A stretch of 61,536 nt of DNA from Oscillospiraceae bacterium (GTDB taxonomy: Bacteria; Bacillota; Clostridia; Oscillospirales; JAAYXM01). This document shows, one piece after another, positions 46,334-53,686 of the stretch. Location of the stretch: contig JAFYPW010000017.1 of the NCBI GenBank assembly GCA_017559985.1, positions 1 to 61,536 on the forward strand, read 5' to 3'. Position 1 is the first letter of the stretch, and each line of letters starts with the position of its first letter. The position numbers and the translations under genes were made by a program. The notes beneath the pieces were generated by a model. It saw only the letters and a program-made list of their open reading frames with translations. It searched no databases and was not told the origin of the DNA.

Positions 46334-47494
46334 CTATATAATTTCAGTGTTTCTTATCGCTTCCTCCGCAAGTTCTGCAAACGGAAGCTTCTTCTCCTCG
46401 GAAAGGACATATTCAAGCTTCGGCTTCGTTCTCGGATGCTTTGGTGTAAACACCGTGCAGCAGTCTTCATACGGAAGGATTGACGTTTCAAATGTGTTTA
46501 TCTTTCTTGCAATCTCGACTATCTCCTCTTTATCCATACCTATCACAGGGCGGAGAACCGGAAGAGTTATGCCGTATTCCGTAACGCCGAGCGCTTCCAT
46601 CGTCTGACTTGCCACCTGGCCGAGGCTTTCGCCCGTTATGAGCGCGCCACATCCGTTTTCAGCCGCAATTTTTTCTGCAATATACATCATAAATCTGCGC
46701 ATAATGAGCGTAAAATATTCCTCACGGCAGTTTGCGCGGATCTCTTCCTGGATTTTCGTAAACGGAACCATTGCAATTTTTATGTTTCCTGCATATTCTC
46801 CGACAATGCCTGCAAGCGAGATGACCTTCTGCTTTGCCCGCTCGGAGGTGTAGGGGTATGAGAAAAAGTGGATTCCGAAAAGCTCGACGCCGCGCTTTGC
46901 CATCATATATGCGGCAACCGGGCTGTCTATACCGCCGGAGAGCAGAAGCCCTGCGCGGCCGTTTATGCCTATCGGAAGTCCGCCCGCACCGGGAGTCGGG
47001 TTTGCGTGGACATATGCTGCCTTGTCGCGGATTTCAACCCTTACACACACCTCGGGATTTTTTACATCCACTTCGAGATTTTCAAAAGCATCGTGCAGAG
47101 CACTTCCGACCTCTATTGCAATCTCGGGAGACTTTTTCGGGAAAGATTTATCAGCGCGTTTTGCCTCTACCTTGAATGTTTTTGCAAGAGAAAGCGTCGG
47201 CGCGAGATATTCCTTTGCAACGGAAATTATTTCGTCAATATCCTTTTTGCACTCTGCCGCGCGCGAAATATTTACGATTCCGAAAACCTTTTTTGCCGCA
47301 TCAAACGCCGCGTCCATATCGCAGTCGCCGCTTTCCGGCTCGACGTATATCGTAGACTGCATACAGTATATTTTAAACGCTCCGAACTTGCGTATTCTCC
47401 ACGCAAGATTTTTCATCAGTCTTTTTTCAAAATTTCCGCGATTAAGTCCTTTCAGAACAAGCTCGCCAAGCTTTAAAAGCATCAGTTCTTTCAA
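46334..47494 (-). CDS. thiI: tRNA 4-thiouridine synthase ThiI
   Basis: 386 aa: NFLD and THUMP RNA-binding domains (about 1-165), then a PP-loop ATPase with LLLSGGIDSPVAAYMMAKRG. It lacks the C-terminal rhodanese domain found in enteric ThiI, as is normal in Bacillota, where a dedicated cysteine desulfurase supplies sulfur. It thiolates U8 of tRNA. First gene of the thiI-cinA-nudix-walRK unit. Confidence 0.95.
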   Translation of the reverse strand: MKELMLLKLGELVLKGLNRGNFEKRLMKNLAWRIRKFGAFKIYCMQSTIYVEPESGDCDMDAAFDAAKKVFGIVNISRAAECKKDIDEIISVAKEYLAPTLSLAKTFKVEAKRADKSFPKKSPEIAIEVGSALHDAFENLEVDVKNPEVCVRVEIRDKAAYVHANPTPGAGGLPIGINGRAGLLLSGGIDSPVAAYMMAKRGVELFGIHFFSYPYTSERAKQKVISLAGIVGEYAGNIKIAMVPFTKIQEEIRANCREEYFTLIMRRFMMYIAEKIAAENGCGALITGESLGQVASQTMEALGVTEYGITLPVLRPVIGMDKEEIVEIARKINTFETSILPYEDCCTVFTPKHPRTKPKLEYVLSEEKKLPFAELAEEAIRNTEII

Positions 47495-47536
47495 AATTTA
47501 TGCGCACCTTTCAAATTCATATAATTATACATAATA

Positions 47537-47565
47537 ATTATATAACAATTTTCGAAAATAAACAA
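47537..47565 (-). promoter_or_regulatory. Predicted promoter of thiI-cinA-nudix-walRK-yycHI
   Basis: Minus strand TTGTTT, 17 nt, TATAAT. The -35 box lies in the T-rich tail of the preceding terminator. A second TATAAT 15 bases further downstream has no good -35. Confidence 0.55.
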
Positions 47566-47566
47566 T

Positions 47567-47593
47567 AGCCGGGGGCAAATTTTGCCCCCGGCT
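47567..47593. terminator. Terminator after the PLP lyase gene
   Basis: AGCCGGGGGCAA and TTGCCCCCGGCT form a stem of about 12 bp with a very short loop, followed on the minus strand by ATTGTTTATTTT and on the plus strand by GTAACGTTTTTTT. Confidence 0.7.
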
Positions 47594-47604
47594 GTAACGT
47601 TTTT

Positions 47605-48795
47605 TTATTTCAACTTCTTAATCTCTTCCGCTGCGCGGAGAACACCGAGCTTTCCGCTCTCATACGTTATTCCTCCCTGGAGATAAACCCTGTACGGCTC
47701 GCGCATCGGAGCGTCTGCCGAAAGCTCGATTGACGCGCCCTGAACAAACGCGCCCGCCGCCATAATGACCGGGTCATCATAGCCGGGCATTGCCCACGCC
47801 TCGGGAACGACGAACGCATCACACGGTGCGCCTGACTGTATGCCGCGGCAGAATGCCGAGAGTGCTTCGGGAGTTTTGAGCTCGACTGTCTGGATAATGT
47901 CATATCTCGGCTCGTCCCATTTCGGCGAAACCTCGTAACCCATATCCTCAAACGTTTTCGCCGCAAAAGCCGCAGTCATAAGCGCCTGGGAGACAACGTG
48001 CGGTGCTGTGAAGAAGCCCTGATACAGAAGCCTGTTCTGACCGAGCGTACACCCACACTCGCGACCGATTCCCGGAACCGTAAGCCTTTCTGCGGCGCGC
48101 TCTACAAGGTCTGCCCTGCCTGCTATGTATCCGCCTGTGGGTGCAAGACCGCCGCCGGGATTTTTTATGAGTGAGCCTGCCATAAGGTCAGCTCCGACGT
48201 GTGTTGGCTCGCGTGTTTCGCAAAACTCGCCGTAGCAGTTATCAACCATCACAACTGCTTCCGGTCTGACTTTACGGATCTCTGCAATCGCTTCTCCTAT
48301 TTCGGAAACAGAGAGCGCACGGCGCGCACCGTAGCCGCGCGAGCGCTGAATATATATAACAACATTTTCCTCTTCACCTGCTGCGTGGACTGCCGCAGGG
48401 ATATCTATTCCGCCATCGGTGAGCGCGATTTCACGGTACTTTACGCCATATTCCGAAAGTGTGCCGTGTCCGCCCTTGCCGTTTATTCCTATCGCACCGA
48501 GCAGGGTGTCATACGGCGCACCGGTTATTGAAAGAAGCGTATCGCCCGGATTTACCGCGCCGAAGAGCGCACAAAAGAGCGCGTGGGTGCCGTTTACGAA
48601 CTGTATACGGCAGATAGCATCCTCTGCACCAAAGACATCGGCATAAATCTTATCAAGCGTGTCGCGGCCCTGGTCATCATAACCGTAGCCTGTTGTGCCT
48701 GCAAACATTGTATCGGAGACGCGATGGCGTGAAAACGCTTCCAGAACGCGTTTTGAGTTTTCTTCTGCCACCTTCTGAATGTGTTCAAACTGCAT
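47605..48795 (-). CDS. Methionine gamma-lyase-family PLP enzyme (aluminium-resistance type)
   Basis: 396 aa Cys/Met-metabolism PLP enzyme of the group labelled aluminium resistance or methionine gamma-lyase family. PLP-binding elements: RIQFVNGTHALFCALFGAVN, VVMVDNCYGEF and the Schiff-base Lys in AGSLIKNPGGGLAPTGGYI. The actual substrate is uncertain; aluminium tolerance is only a historical name. The next gene starts 1 nt apart and is an F420-ligase-like gene, a pairing I recall as recurrent in Clostridia. Confidence 0.88.
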   Translation of the reverse strand: MQFEHIQKVAEENSKRVLEAFSRHRVSDTMFAGTTGYGYDDQGRDTLDKIYADVFGAEDAICRIQFVNGTHALFCALFGAVNPGDTLLSITGAPYDTLLGAIGINGKGGHGTLSEYGVKYREIALTDGGIDIPAAVHAAGEEENVVIYIQRSRGYGARRALSVSEIGEAIAEIRKVRPEAVVMVDNCYGEFCETREPTHVGADLMAGSLIKNPGGGLAPTGGYIAGRADLVERAAERLTVPGIGRECGCTLGQNRLLYQGFFTAPHVVSQALMTAAFAAKTFEDMGYEVSPKWDEPRYDIIQTVELKTPEALSAFCRGIQSGAPCDAFVVPEAWAMPGYDDPVIMAAGAFVQGASIELSADAPMREPYRVYLQGGITYESGKLGVLRAAEEIKKLK

Positions 48796-49494
48796 TTACT
48801 TTACCTCGCGGATAATTCCCATTGGTGTCTGCTGTGCGCTCTGACCGAGCGGATTGTCACGAAGAATTTCGGGGAGAAGCTCGCGGTCAAGCGTTTCGTC
48901 GGATGCGCCGAGAATCTTTCCGGTTAAGTCGTTAACATCGACAATAACTGTCTTAAAGCCTATTCTCTCCGCAATTTCTGCTGCTGTCTTGTCAGGATTC
49001 TCCGGGCCGAGAACAACGCACTTGTTATAAGGCGGAAGTGTATACGGTGTGGGGCCGTCGATTGATTCGGCGCGATAACCCGCAACCTTATAAAACCATC
49101 CGCGGCGACCTAAAAGCTTGCCTATTGCGCTGATGAATGCAGCAAAAAGCATACGCGGCGTTCCGCATTCGCGGAGTGCCATCTCCATCGTCTCGGGAAT
49201 TCCGAGGCCTATGCCGTAGGGCGATTTGTAAACAAACTTGCAAAGAAGCTTTGCAAGCGGGCGGGGATGAATCTCCGTAAGCGGTACTGCGCGCTTCTGC
49301 GAGCAGGCAACACACTTCTCGGATATGAAGAGGATATCCCCCTCCTGCATATGCTCCATCGCATATTTTTCTGCAACGTCTGCTATTTTATCGTTTTCGG
49401 TAACAACGTGTGTCTTTATCGGGAGACGCATATAGTCGCGCCCGCGCACAGTGATAACCGCATTTTTCCCTTCGTTTGCCAAAAGTTCTGCCAT
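48796..49494 (-). CDS. Coenzyme F420:L-glutamate ligase-like protein
   Basis: 232 aa of the F420-0 gamma-glutamyl ligase family (CofE-like fold): RLPIKTHVVTENDKIADVAE, GDILFISEKCVACSQKRAVP, YGIGLGIPETMEMALRECG and KCVVLGPENPDKTAAEIAE. Most Clostridia do not make F420, so the protein probably ligates glutamate or a similar group to another molecule, or modifies a folate-like product. It is promoted from its own site and co-transcribed with the PLP enzyme. Confidence 0.83.
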   Translation of the reverse strand: MAELLANEGKNAVITVRGRDYMRLPIKTHVVTENDKIADVAEKYAMEHMQEGDILFISEKCVACSQKRAVPLTEIHPRPLAKLLCKFVYKSPYGIGLGIPETMEMALRECGTPRMLFAAFISAIGKLLGRRGWFYKVAGYRAESIDGPTPYTLPPYNKCVVLGPENPDKTAAEIAERIGFKTVIVDVNDLTGKILGASDETLDRELLPEILRDNPLGQSAQQTPMGIIREVK

Positions 49495-49528
49495 CTTTCA
49501 AAACCCCTTTTGTTTAGCTTTTCCTTTA

Positions 49529-49557
49529 TTATACATCAAAGAAGAAAAGATTTAAAC
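49529..49557 (-). promoter_or_regulatory. Predicted promoter of the F420-ligase-like gene
   Basis: Minus strand TTTAAA, 17 nt, TATAAT, 35 nt before the ATG of the gene. Confidence 0.6.
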
Positions 49558-49580
49558 CCTTTTTTTGCTTTTTTACAAAC

Positions 49581-49610
49581 AAAAGAGATGTGAATTTTCA
49601 CACCTCTTTT
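49581..49610. terminator. Terminator at the end of the Rnf-type operon
   Basis: AAAAGAG-A-TGTGAA and TTCACA-C-CTCTTTT pair around a short loop, 4 nt after the stop of the last gene, with T-rich sequence on the minus strand (CTCTTTTGTTTG). It ends the 55.0-49.6 kb transcript. Confidence 0.75.
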
Positions 49611-49614
49611 CGTG

Positions 49615-50640
49615 TTATTTTACCATAAATTGCTCACCGTCGGCACGGGCTTTAATCATAACCGCACCAGATATTCCGGAAAGCGCGCCTTCAAGAGTCC
49701 ATCTGCCCGACGCTTCGTTTACATAAACTTCGTCGAAGTTTTTCTCAAAGACTGCGGCATCCTGCCCGCTCTCACCGAGAAGCCGGTCAGCATAGTTTTC
49801 ATAAACCGCGGAAAGCTTTATCTTTCCTGCCGCCTGCCTTGCCTCTTTCATAAAGCTTTCAAGCGCATCGCCTTTTTTTCCGAGCTCTTTTTCATAGAAG
49901 AGAAGCTCGGTTTTCCCCACCGCAGGAAACGAGATGTTTGAAACAATAATCTCATCGGGAGAGAATTCGGAAAGCTCTCCTATAATATCTGTGAGATATC
50001 CCCTTGCCTCTTCTGAGTATGCCGAGAGCCAACGGACATTTGTTCCGTCAATCCAGATTATTTTATTCTCCGTTCTTGCGGAAAAGCTCTGGTTTTTGCG
50101 TGCGGCCTCGTTGTCCTTGAAAGCGGACATATAAAGCGCAACACGGTATCCGCACTCGCGTGCCTTTGTAATTGCCGATGTGAGAGCTTCACTTTCACCG
50201 CTTACCTCAGCGGCCTTTCCGAGTGCAGATTCCGTTGCAAACGCGAGCATTCCGTCCTCTGCCTTTACTTCAAGAACTAGCGTGTTTATATTCTGCGGCA
50301 CGGACGCAAGGGCCCCGGAAAACAGCTCGGCATTTTTCACCGTGCCTATCGGAACAAAATATGCGCGGACATCGCCCGTCTTTACGGGCTCAGGCTCAGG
50401 CTCGGCTACGGGTTCCGGCTCTTCGATTATGAGGTTTGCCTCAACCTTTTCGCTTTCCGCATCTTCCTTCTTTTCAAGAAACGAAAAGAACGAGCCTTCC
50501 CGCGTGAATGTCATATTCTCGTTTACGAACCAGAGCGTTCCGGCGGCTATGGCACACAGTATAACGAGCGTCGGAATAAGCACACCCACTCCCCGGCGCG
50601 AGCCTCTGTATCTTCCGTATGATTTGCGTGACCTTCTCAC
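49615..50640 (-). CDS. Putative glycoside hydrolase, DUF4015/GHL10-like, membrane anchored
   Basis: 341 aa from GTG 50640, which has GGAGG 7 nt upstream; a TTG two codons earlier lies too close to that site. Arg-rich cytoplasmic start, one membrane helix (about 17-38), a Glu/Pro linker (EEPEPVAEPEPEPVK), then a TIM-barrel-like domain with the DUF4015 pattern: INTLVLEVKAEDGMLAF, ITKARECGYRVALYMSAFKD, IIWIDGTNVRWLSAYSEEAR, FSPDEIIVSNISFP. The family assignment is by eye and moderate. Catalytic residues usual in the family are not clear. Last gene of the Rnf-type operon. Confidence 0.6.
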   Translation of the reverse strand: MRRSRKSYGRYRGSRRGVGVLIPTLVILCAIAAGTLWFVNENMTFTREGSFFSFLEKKEDAESEKVEANLIIEEPEPVAEPEPEPVKTGDVRAYFVPIGTVKNAELFSGALASVPQNINTLVLEVKAEDGMLAFATESALGKAAEVSGESEALTSAITKARECGYRVALYMSAFKDNEAARKNQSFSARTENKIIWIDGTNVRWLSAYSEEARGYLTDIIGELSEFSPDEIIVSNISFPAVGKTELLFYEKELGKKGDALESFMKEARQAAGKIKLSAVYENYADRLLGESGQDAAVFEKNFDEVYVNEASGRWTLEGALSGISGAVMIKARADGEQFMVK

Positions 50641-50653
50641 AGGCAAACCTCCT

Positions 50654-50827
50654 TTATTCCTCGCCTGCCGTGACGGCGCAAGGCTTCTCTTCCTTTTCTT
50701 TTTTTACTGCTTTCTTTTTTCCGGTCTGCCGTGTTGGGGCATCCAGCAGCACAAGAGCCGCGGCACAAAGCACGCCGAGCACCGTAAGCGTTATAAACGG
50801 CGTGAGAATATCAAAAAATATCTTCAT
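50654..50827 (-). CDS. 57-aa single-pass membrane protein in the rnfB position
   Basis: Short gene with a strong ribosome site (GAGG 7 nt before ATG 50827), 9 nt after rnfA and 13 nt before the next gene. The product starts MKIFFDILTPFITLTVLGVL, one membrane helix (about 8-29), then a Lys/Glu-rich tail ending CAVTAGEE. RnfB proteins also begin with one membrane helix, but here the NCGACGYPGC-type iron-sulfur domain and ferredoxin repeats are missing completely. It may be a vestige of RnfB or a new small subunit. Spacing and ribosome site argue that it is translated. Confidence 0.75.
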   Translation of the reverse strand: MKIFFDILTPFITLTVLGVLCAAALVLLDAPTRQTGKKKAVKKEKEEKPCAVTAGEE

Positions 50828-50836
50828 ATGTCAACC

Positions 50837-51421
50837 TCAGATGAATTTCATTCCGTCAAAACCCATAAAAGCGAGAGAAATGAGCCCTGCCGTTATGAGT
50901 ATTATCGGTATTCCCTCAAAAAATTTCGGAACTTTTGAATATTTAAGTCTTTCGCGCACCGCGGCAAACAGCATTGCAGAGAGTGTAAAACCCACTCCTG
51001 CGAAAATCCCGTAAAACACCGCTTCAAGAAGATTGTATCCGCTCTTTGCCGCAAATAAACATACTCCGAGCACTGCACTGTTTGAAAAAACAAGCGGAAG
51101 TGAAAGCGGTATATCCTTCAATCTCTTTGCGTACTTCTTAAAAGCCGCAGAAAGTACGGTCACTGACATCGCGACAACGACCACATATGCAACACTTCTG
51201 AGGTATATAATGTCAAACGGCACAAGCACAAGGTTTTCCAGAATGCTCGTTGCAATCGTGCAGATGCCTGTCATAAGTGTAATCGATATTCCCGTAACAA
51301 GTGCGCTTTTTAAACTTTCTGTCTTTGAGACAAACGGCGCAATTCCGAGGTAGTGTGCAAAAACGATATTATCCGAAAGAAGCGCGCCGAGCGCGACAGA
51401 AATTATTCCGAGTATGCTCAT
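50837..51421 (-). CDS. rnfA: RnfA-like membrane subunit, both cluster cysteines missing
   Basis: 194 aa, six predicted helices. Similarity to RnfA is clear in IIYLRSVAYVVVVAM, SAVLGVCLFA, FAAVRERLKYSKVP and ITAGLISLAFMGFDG. RnfA normally donates two cysteines to a [2Fe-2S] cluster shared with RnfE, in LG(L/I)CPF and TNCAVLGV. Here they read LGIAPF (Ala28) and SNSAVLGV (Ser115). A Cys at 121 is displaced. Start overlaps rnfE (ATGA). Confidence 0.88.
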   Translation of the reverse strand: MSILGIISVALGALLSDNIVFAHYLGIAPFVSKTESLKSALVTGISITLMTGICTIATSILENLVLVPFDIIYLRSVAYVVVVAMSVTVLSAAFKKYAKRLKDIPLSLPLVFSNSAVLGVCLFAAKSGYNLLEAVFYGIFAGVGFTLSAMLFAAVRERLKYSKVPKFFEGIPIILITAGLISLAFMGFDGMKFI

Positions 51422-52029
51422 TTCGCACCCTCCTTTTTATCCGGATTTCCGAAAAAGTGGCGGAATACCGCTATTACAACACCAAGAAGTATGAGTCCTC
51501 CCGACGGATGGGTAAGCACGAGCATACCGTATTCCTCCGGGAATATGCGAAGCCCGAAAAACGTGCCGTTTCCGATGACCTCACGGACAAGCGCCATAAA
51601 AAATATCACGGCAAAGAAGCCCACGCCGCACGCAAGTGCGGAAATCAGCGCATCGGATGTCTTCTTGACTCTCTCAAACCTTATGGACTTTGCAAAGATT
51701 ATTCCGGTTACGGAAAGAAGCGGGAGATACATCCCTATCCTCTCCGATACGGGAAGAAGGAAAGCGCGTAAAAGCAACTCGAATATTGAAATAATGAATA
51801 CCGCAAAAAGAATGCATACGAGAAGCTTTATCTTTTCCGGCAGCTTCTTTTTAACAAATCTTATAACAAGCGCCGAAAAAAGTGTTGTCACTATGGCACA
51901 CATACCCATTACAACCGCATCGGAAAGCCTTGTTGAAGCCGCAAGAAGCGGACATATGCCGAGAAGAAGAGCAAGAACGGGGTTTTCAGAGATTATTCCT
52001 TCACGCATTTTATTTATGAAGCTTTTCAT
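51418..52029 (-). CDS. rnfE: RnfE-like membrane subunit, one of two cluster cysteines missing
   Basis: 203 aa, six predicted helices. NPVLALLLGICPLLAAST retains the first cluster cysteine (Cys26). The second, normally in PL(I/L)V(T/V)NCI, is Gly109 (LPLLSVTGIIFAKS). The later REVIGNGTFFG loop and long C-terminal helix fit RnfE/RsxE. Overlaps rnfG and rnfA by 4 nt each. Confidence 0.88.
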   Translation of the reverse strand: MKSFINKMREGIISENPVLALLLGICPLLAASTRLSDAVVMGMCAIVTTLFSALVIRFVKKKLPEKIKLLVCILFAVFIISIFELLLRAFLLPVSERIGMYLPLLSVTGIIFAKSIRFERVKKTSDALISALACGVGFFAVIFFMALVREVIGNGTFFGLRIFPEEYGMLVLTHPSGGLILLGVVIAVFRHFFGNPDKKEGAK

Positions 52030-52643
52030 TCTTCTGCCGCCTCCTTTTCTTCTTTTTCACGAAGGTTTCCGACAGCAAGACTTGCCCGGTTCACTGCGTC
52101 CACAACAGCAGGTGAGGATATATCCGACCCCACAACATCGTAAATCTCGCTTTCGCGGCTTGCTTTACCGTTCACGAACGTGACCTCGCCGCTTTTGCCC
52201 TCGAACTGAGAGAGGAATTCTTCATCGGTGGTTTTAGTTCCCGCACTCTGTCTTTCTCTCTCCGAGATGATTTCTGTTTTGAGAATTTTTCCGTCTTTGT
52301 CAATTCCGACGGCTACGCGCAAATCACGGTTTATTCCGTTTGCGCGGGTTTCAACACAATAGCCTGCAAGCTCCGTGCCGTTATATGCCTTATAGAGCGC
52401 ATACACTCCGCCGGCGTCCGAGTGTTCATAGTCTGTCTCCTCATAGCTCTCAGCAGGGCAAATGCGCGACATCGCAGAAACAAACGGCTTCATCTCCGCT
52501 TTGTCTATACTTTGGCGAAGCAGCATATTAAGCCCGGAAAGTGCAAGAGAAACAACAGCAAGTATGCCCGCAAGAATGAGCGTTGTATGAAGGAGCTCCT
52601 TCTTCTTTTCGGGAGAAAGGAAAACTTTTTTCTTATCCGTCAT
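52026..52643 (-). CDS. rnfG: RnfG-like protein without the flavin-attachment threonine
   Basis: 205 aa from ATG 52643 (GGAGGT upstream). One membrane helix (about 20-42), then the periplasmic-type FMN_bind domain (GYCVETRANGINRDLRVAVG, GIDKDGKILKTEIISERE). In RnfG, FMN is linked to Thr of SGAT; here the aligned stretch reads VGSDISSPAVV with Asp174. The ETPGLG motif is also replaced (RERQSAG). The fold is kept but the covalent flavin is very unlikely. Overlaps rnfD (ATGA). Confidence 0.85.
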   Translation of the reverse strand: MTDKKKVFLSPEKKKELLHTTLILAGILAVVSLALSGLNMLLRQSIDKAEMKPFVSAMSRICPAESYEETDYEHSDAGGVYALYKAYNGTELAGYCVETRANGINRDLRVAVGIDKDGKILKTEIISERERQSAGTKTTDEEFLSQFEGKSGEVTFVNGKASRESEIYDVVGSDISSPAVVDAVNRASLAVGNLREKEEKEAAEE

Positions 52644-53686
52644 TTCCGGGCACCTCCTTTTTTTGATGCCCCGAAACGGACAGGGCGGCAAAGCTTATCC
52701 ATAAAGCACGCGACGCAGTTCATAATGAGAATTGCAAAGGTAACGCCGTCCTCATATACACCGAAATATCTTATAAGGAATGTGAGAATTCCGCATCCTA
52801 TACCGTAGTAAATTCTCCCTCGCGGTGTCACGGGGCTTGTTGCATAGTCCGTCGCGAGGAATACCGCACCGAAAAGAAGCCCGCCCGAGCATACACTGTA
52901 TATCGCCCAGAGATAACCCGGATTTCCGCCAAGCGGAAAAAGAAGCGAAAGTATTGCAACCGTTCCTACATATGCCGCGGGAATGTGTATTGTTATAACG
53001 CGACGCACAAGCAGATATATCGCCGCCGCAACGATAACGATTGCCGAAACCTCGCCCATCGCGCCGGCAACATTTCCGACCGCGACATCGCGAAGGCTTG
53101 ATATAACACCGGTGTTTCCGCCTGCAAAGCTCGGCAGATACCCGAGCTTCATCTTTCCGAGCGGTGTGAGAGATGCAATTATCTCAGGGTCAAGGGCTGC
53201 GCGGGAGACTCTTCCGAAAACAGATATCGCCCGCTCGCCAAGATTGGGCTTTATCCACACGGAAACAAGAGCCGGCCACGAATACATAAACGCGCGCGCC
53301 GTGAGTGCAGGGTTTAAGAAGTTCTTGCCGAGTCCGCCATAGAGCTTTTTAACAACAACAATTGCAAAAAACGCACCGAAAACCGGTATCCATACAGGAA
53401 CAGAGACTGGCAGACACAACGCAATAAGAAGGCCCGTAACGGTGCTTGTAAGGTCACGCACCGTGGTCTTCTGCTTTGTTACACGGTCATATCCCCACTC
53501 AAAAAACATACACGAAAAAACCGAAACAAGCGCTATAAGAAGCGTCCGCCAGCCAAAAAAGTAAACTGACATTATAAGCGGGAAAAGAAGCGCAACCAGA
53601 ACATCCGTCATTATATTGCGCGTGCTCTCCTCCGCCCTTATATGGGGAGAGGGTGATGTGAAAAATCTGTTACTTTCTATCTTCAT
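52640..53686 (-). CDS. rnfD: RnfD-like membrane subunit
   Basis: 348 aa, about nine helices, NqrB/RnfD family. SPSPHIRAEESTRNIMTDVL, KKLYGGLGKNFLNPALTARA, GNVAGAMGEVSAIVIV and FLATDYATSPVTPRGR are typical. The flavinylated Thr of the S(G/S)ATPL motif may remain as Thr174, but the context is ASLTPL with Leu in place of the conserved Ala, so attachment is doubtful. Overlaps rnfC by 17 nt. Confidence 0.9.
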   Translation of the reverse strand: MKIESNRFFTSPSPHIRAEESTRNIMTDVLVALLFPLIMSVYFFGWRTLLIALVSVFSCMFFEWGYDRVTKQKTTVRDLTSTVTGLLIALCLPVSVPVWIPVFGAFFAIVVVKKLYGGLGKNFLNPALTARAFMYSWPALVSVWIKPNLGERAISVFGRVSRAALDPEIIASLTPLGKMKLGYLPSFAGGNTGVISSLRDVAVGNVAGAMGEVSAIVIVAAAIYLLVRRVITIHIPAAYVGTVAILSLLFPLGGNPGYLWAIYSVCSGGLLFGAVFLATDYATSPVTPRGRIYYGIGCGILTFLIRYFGVYEDGVTFAILIMNCVACFMDKLCRPVRFGASKKGGARK

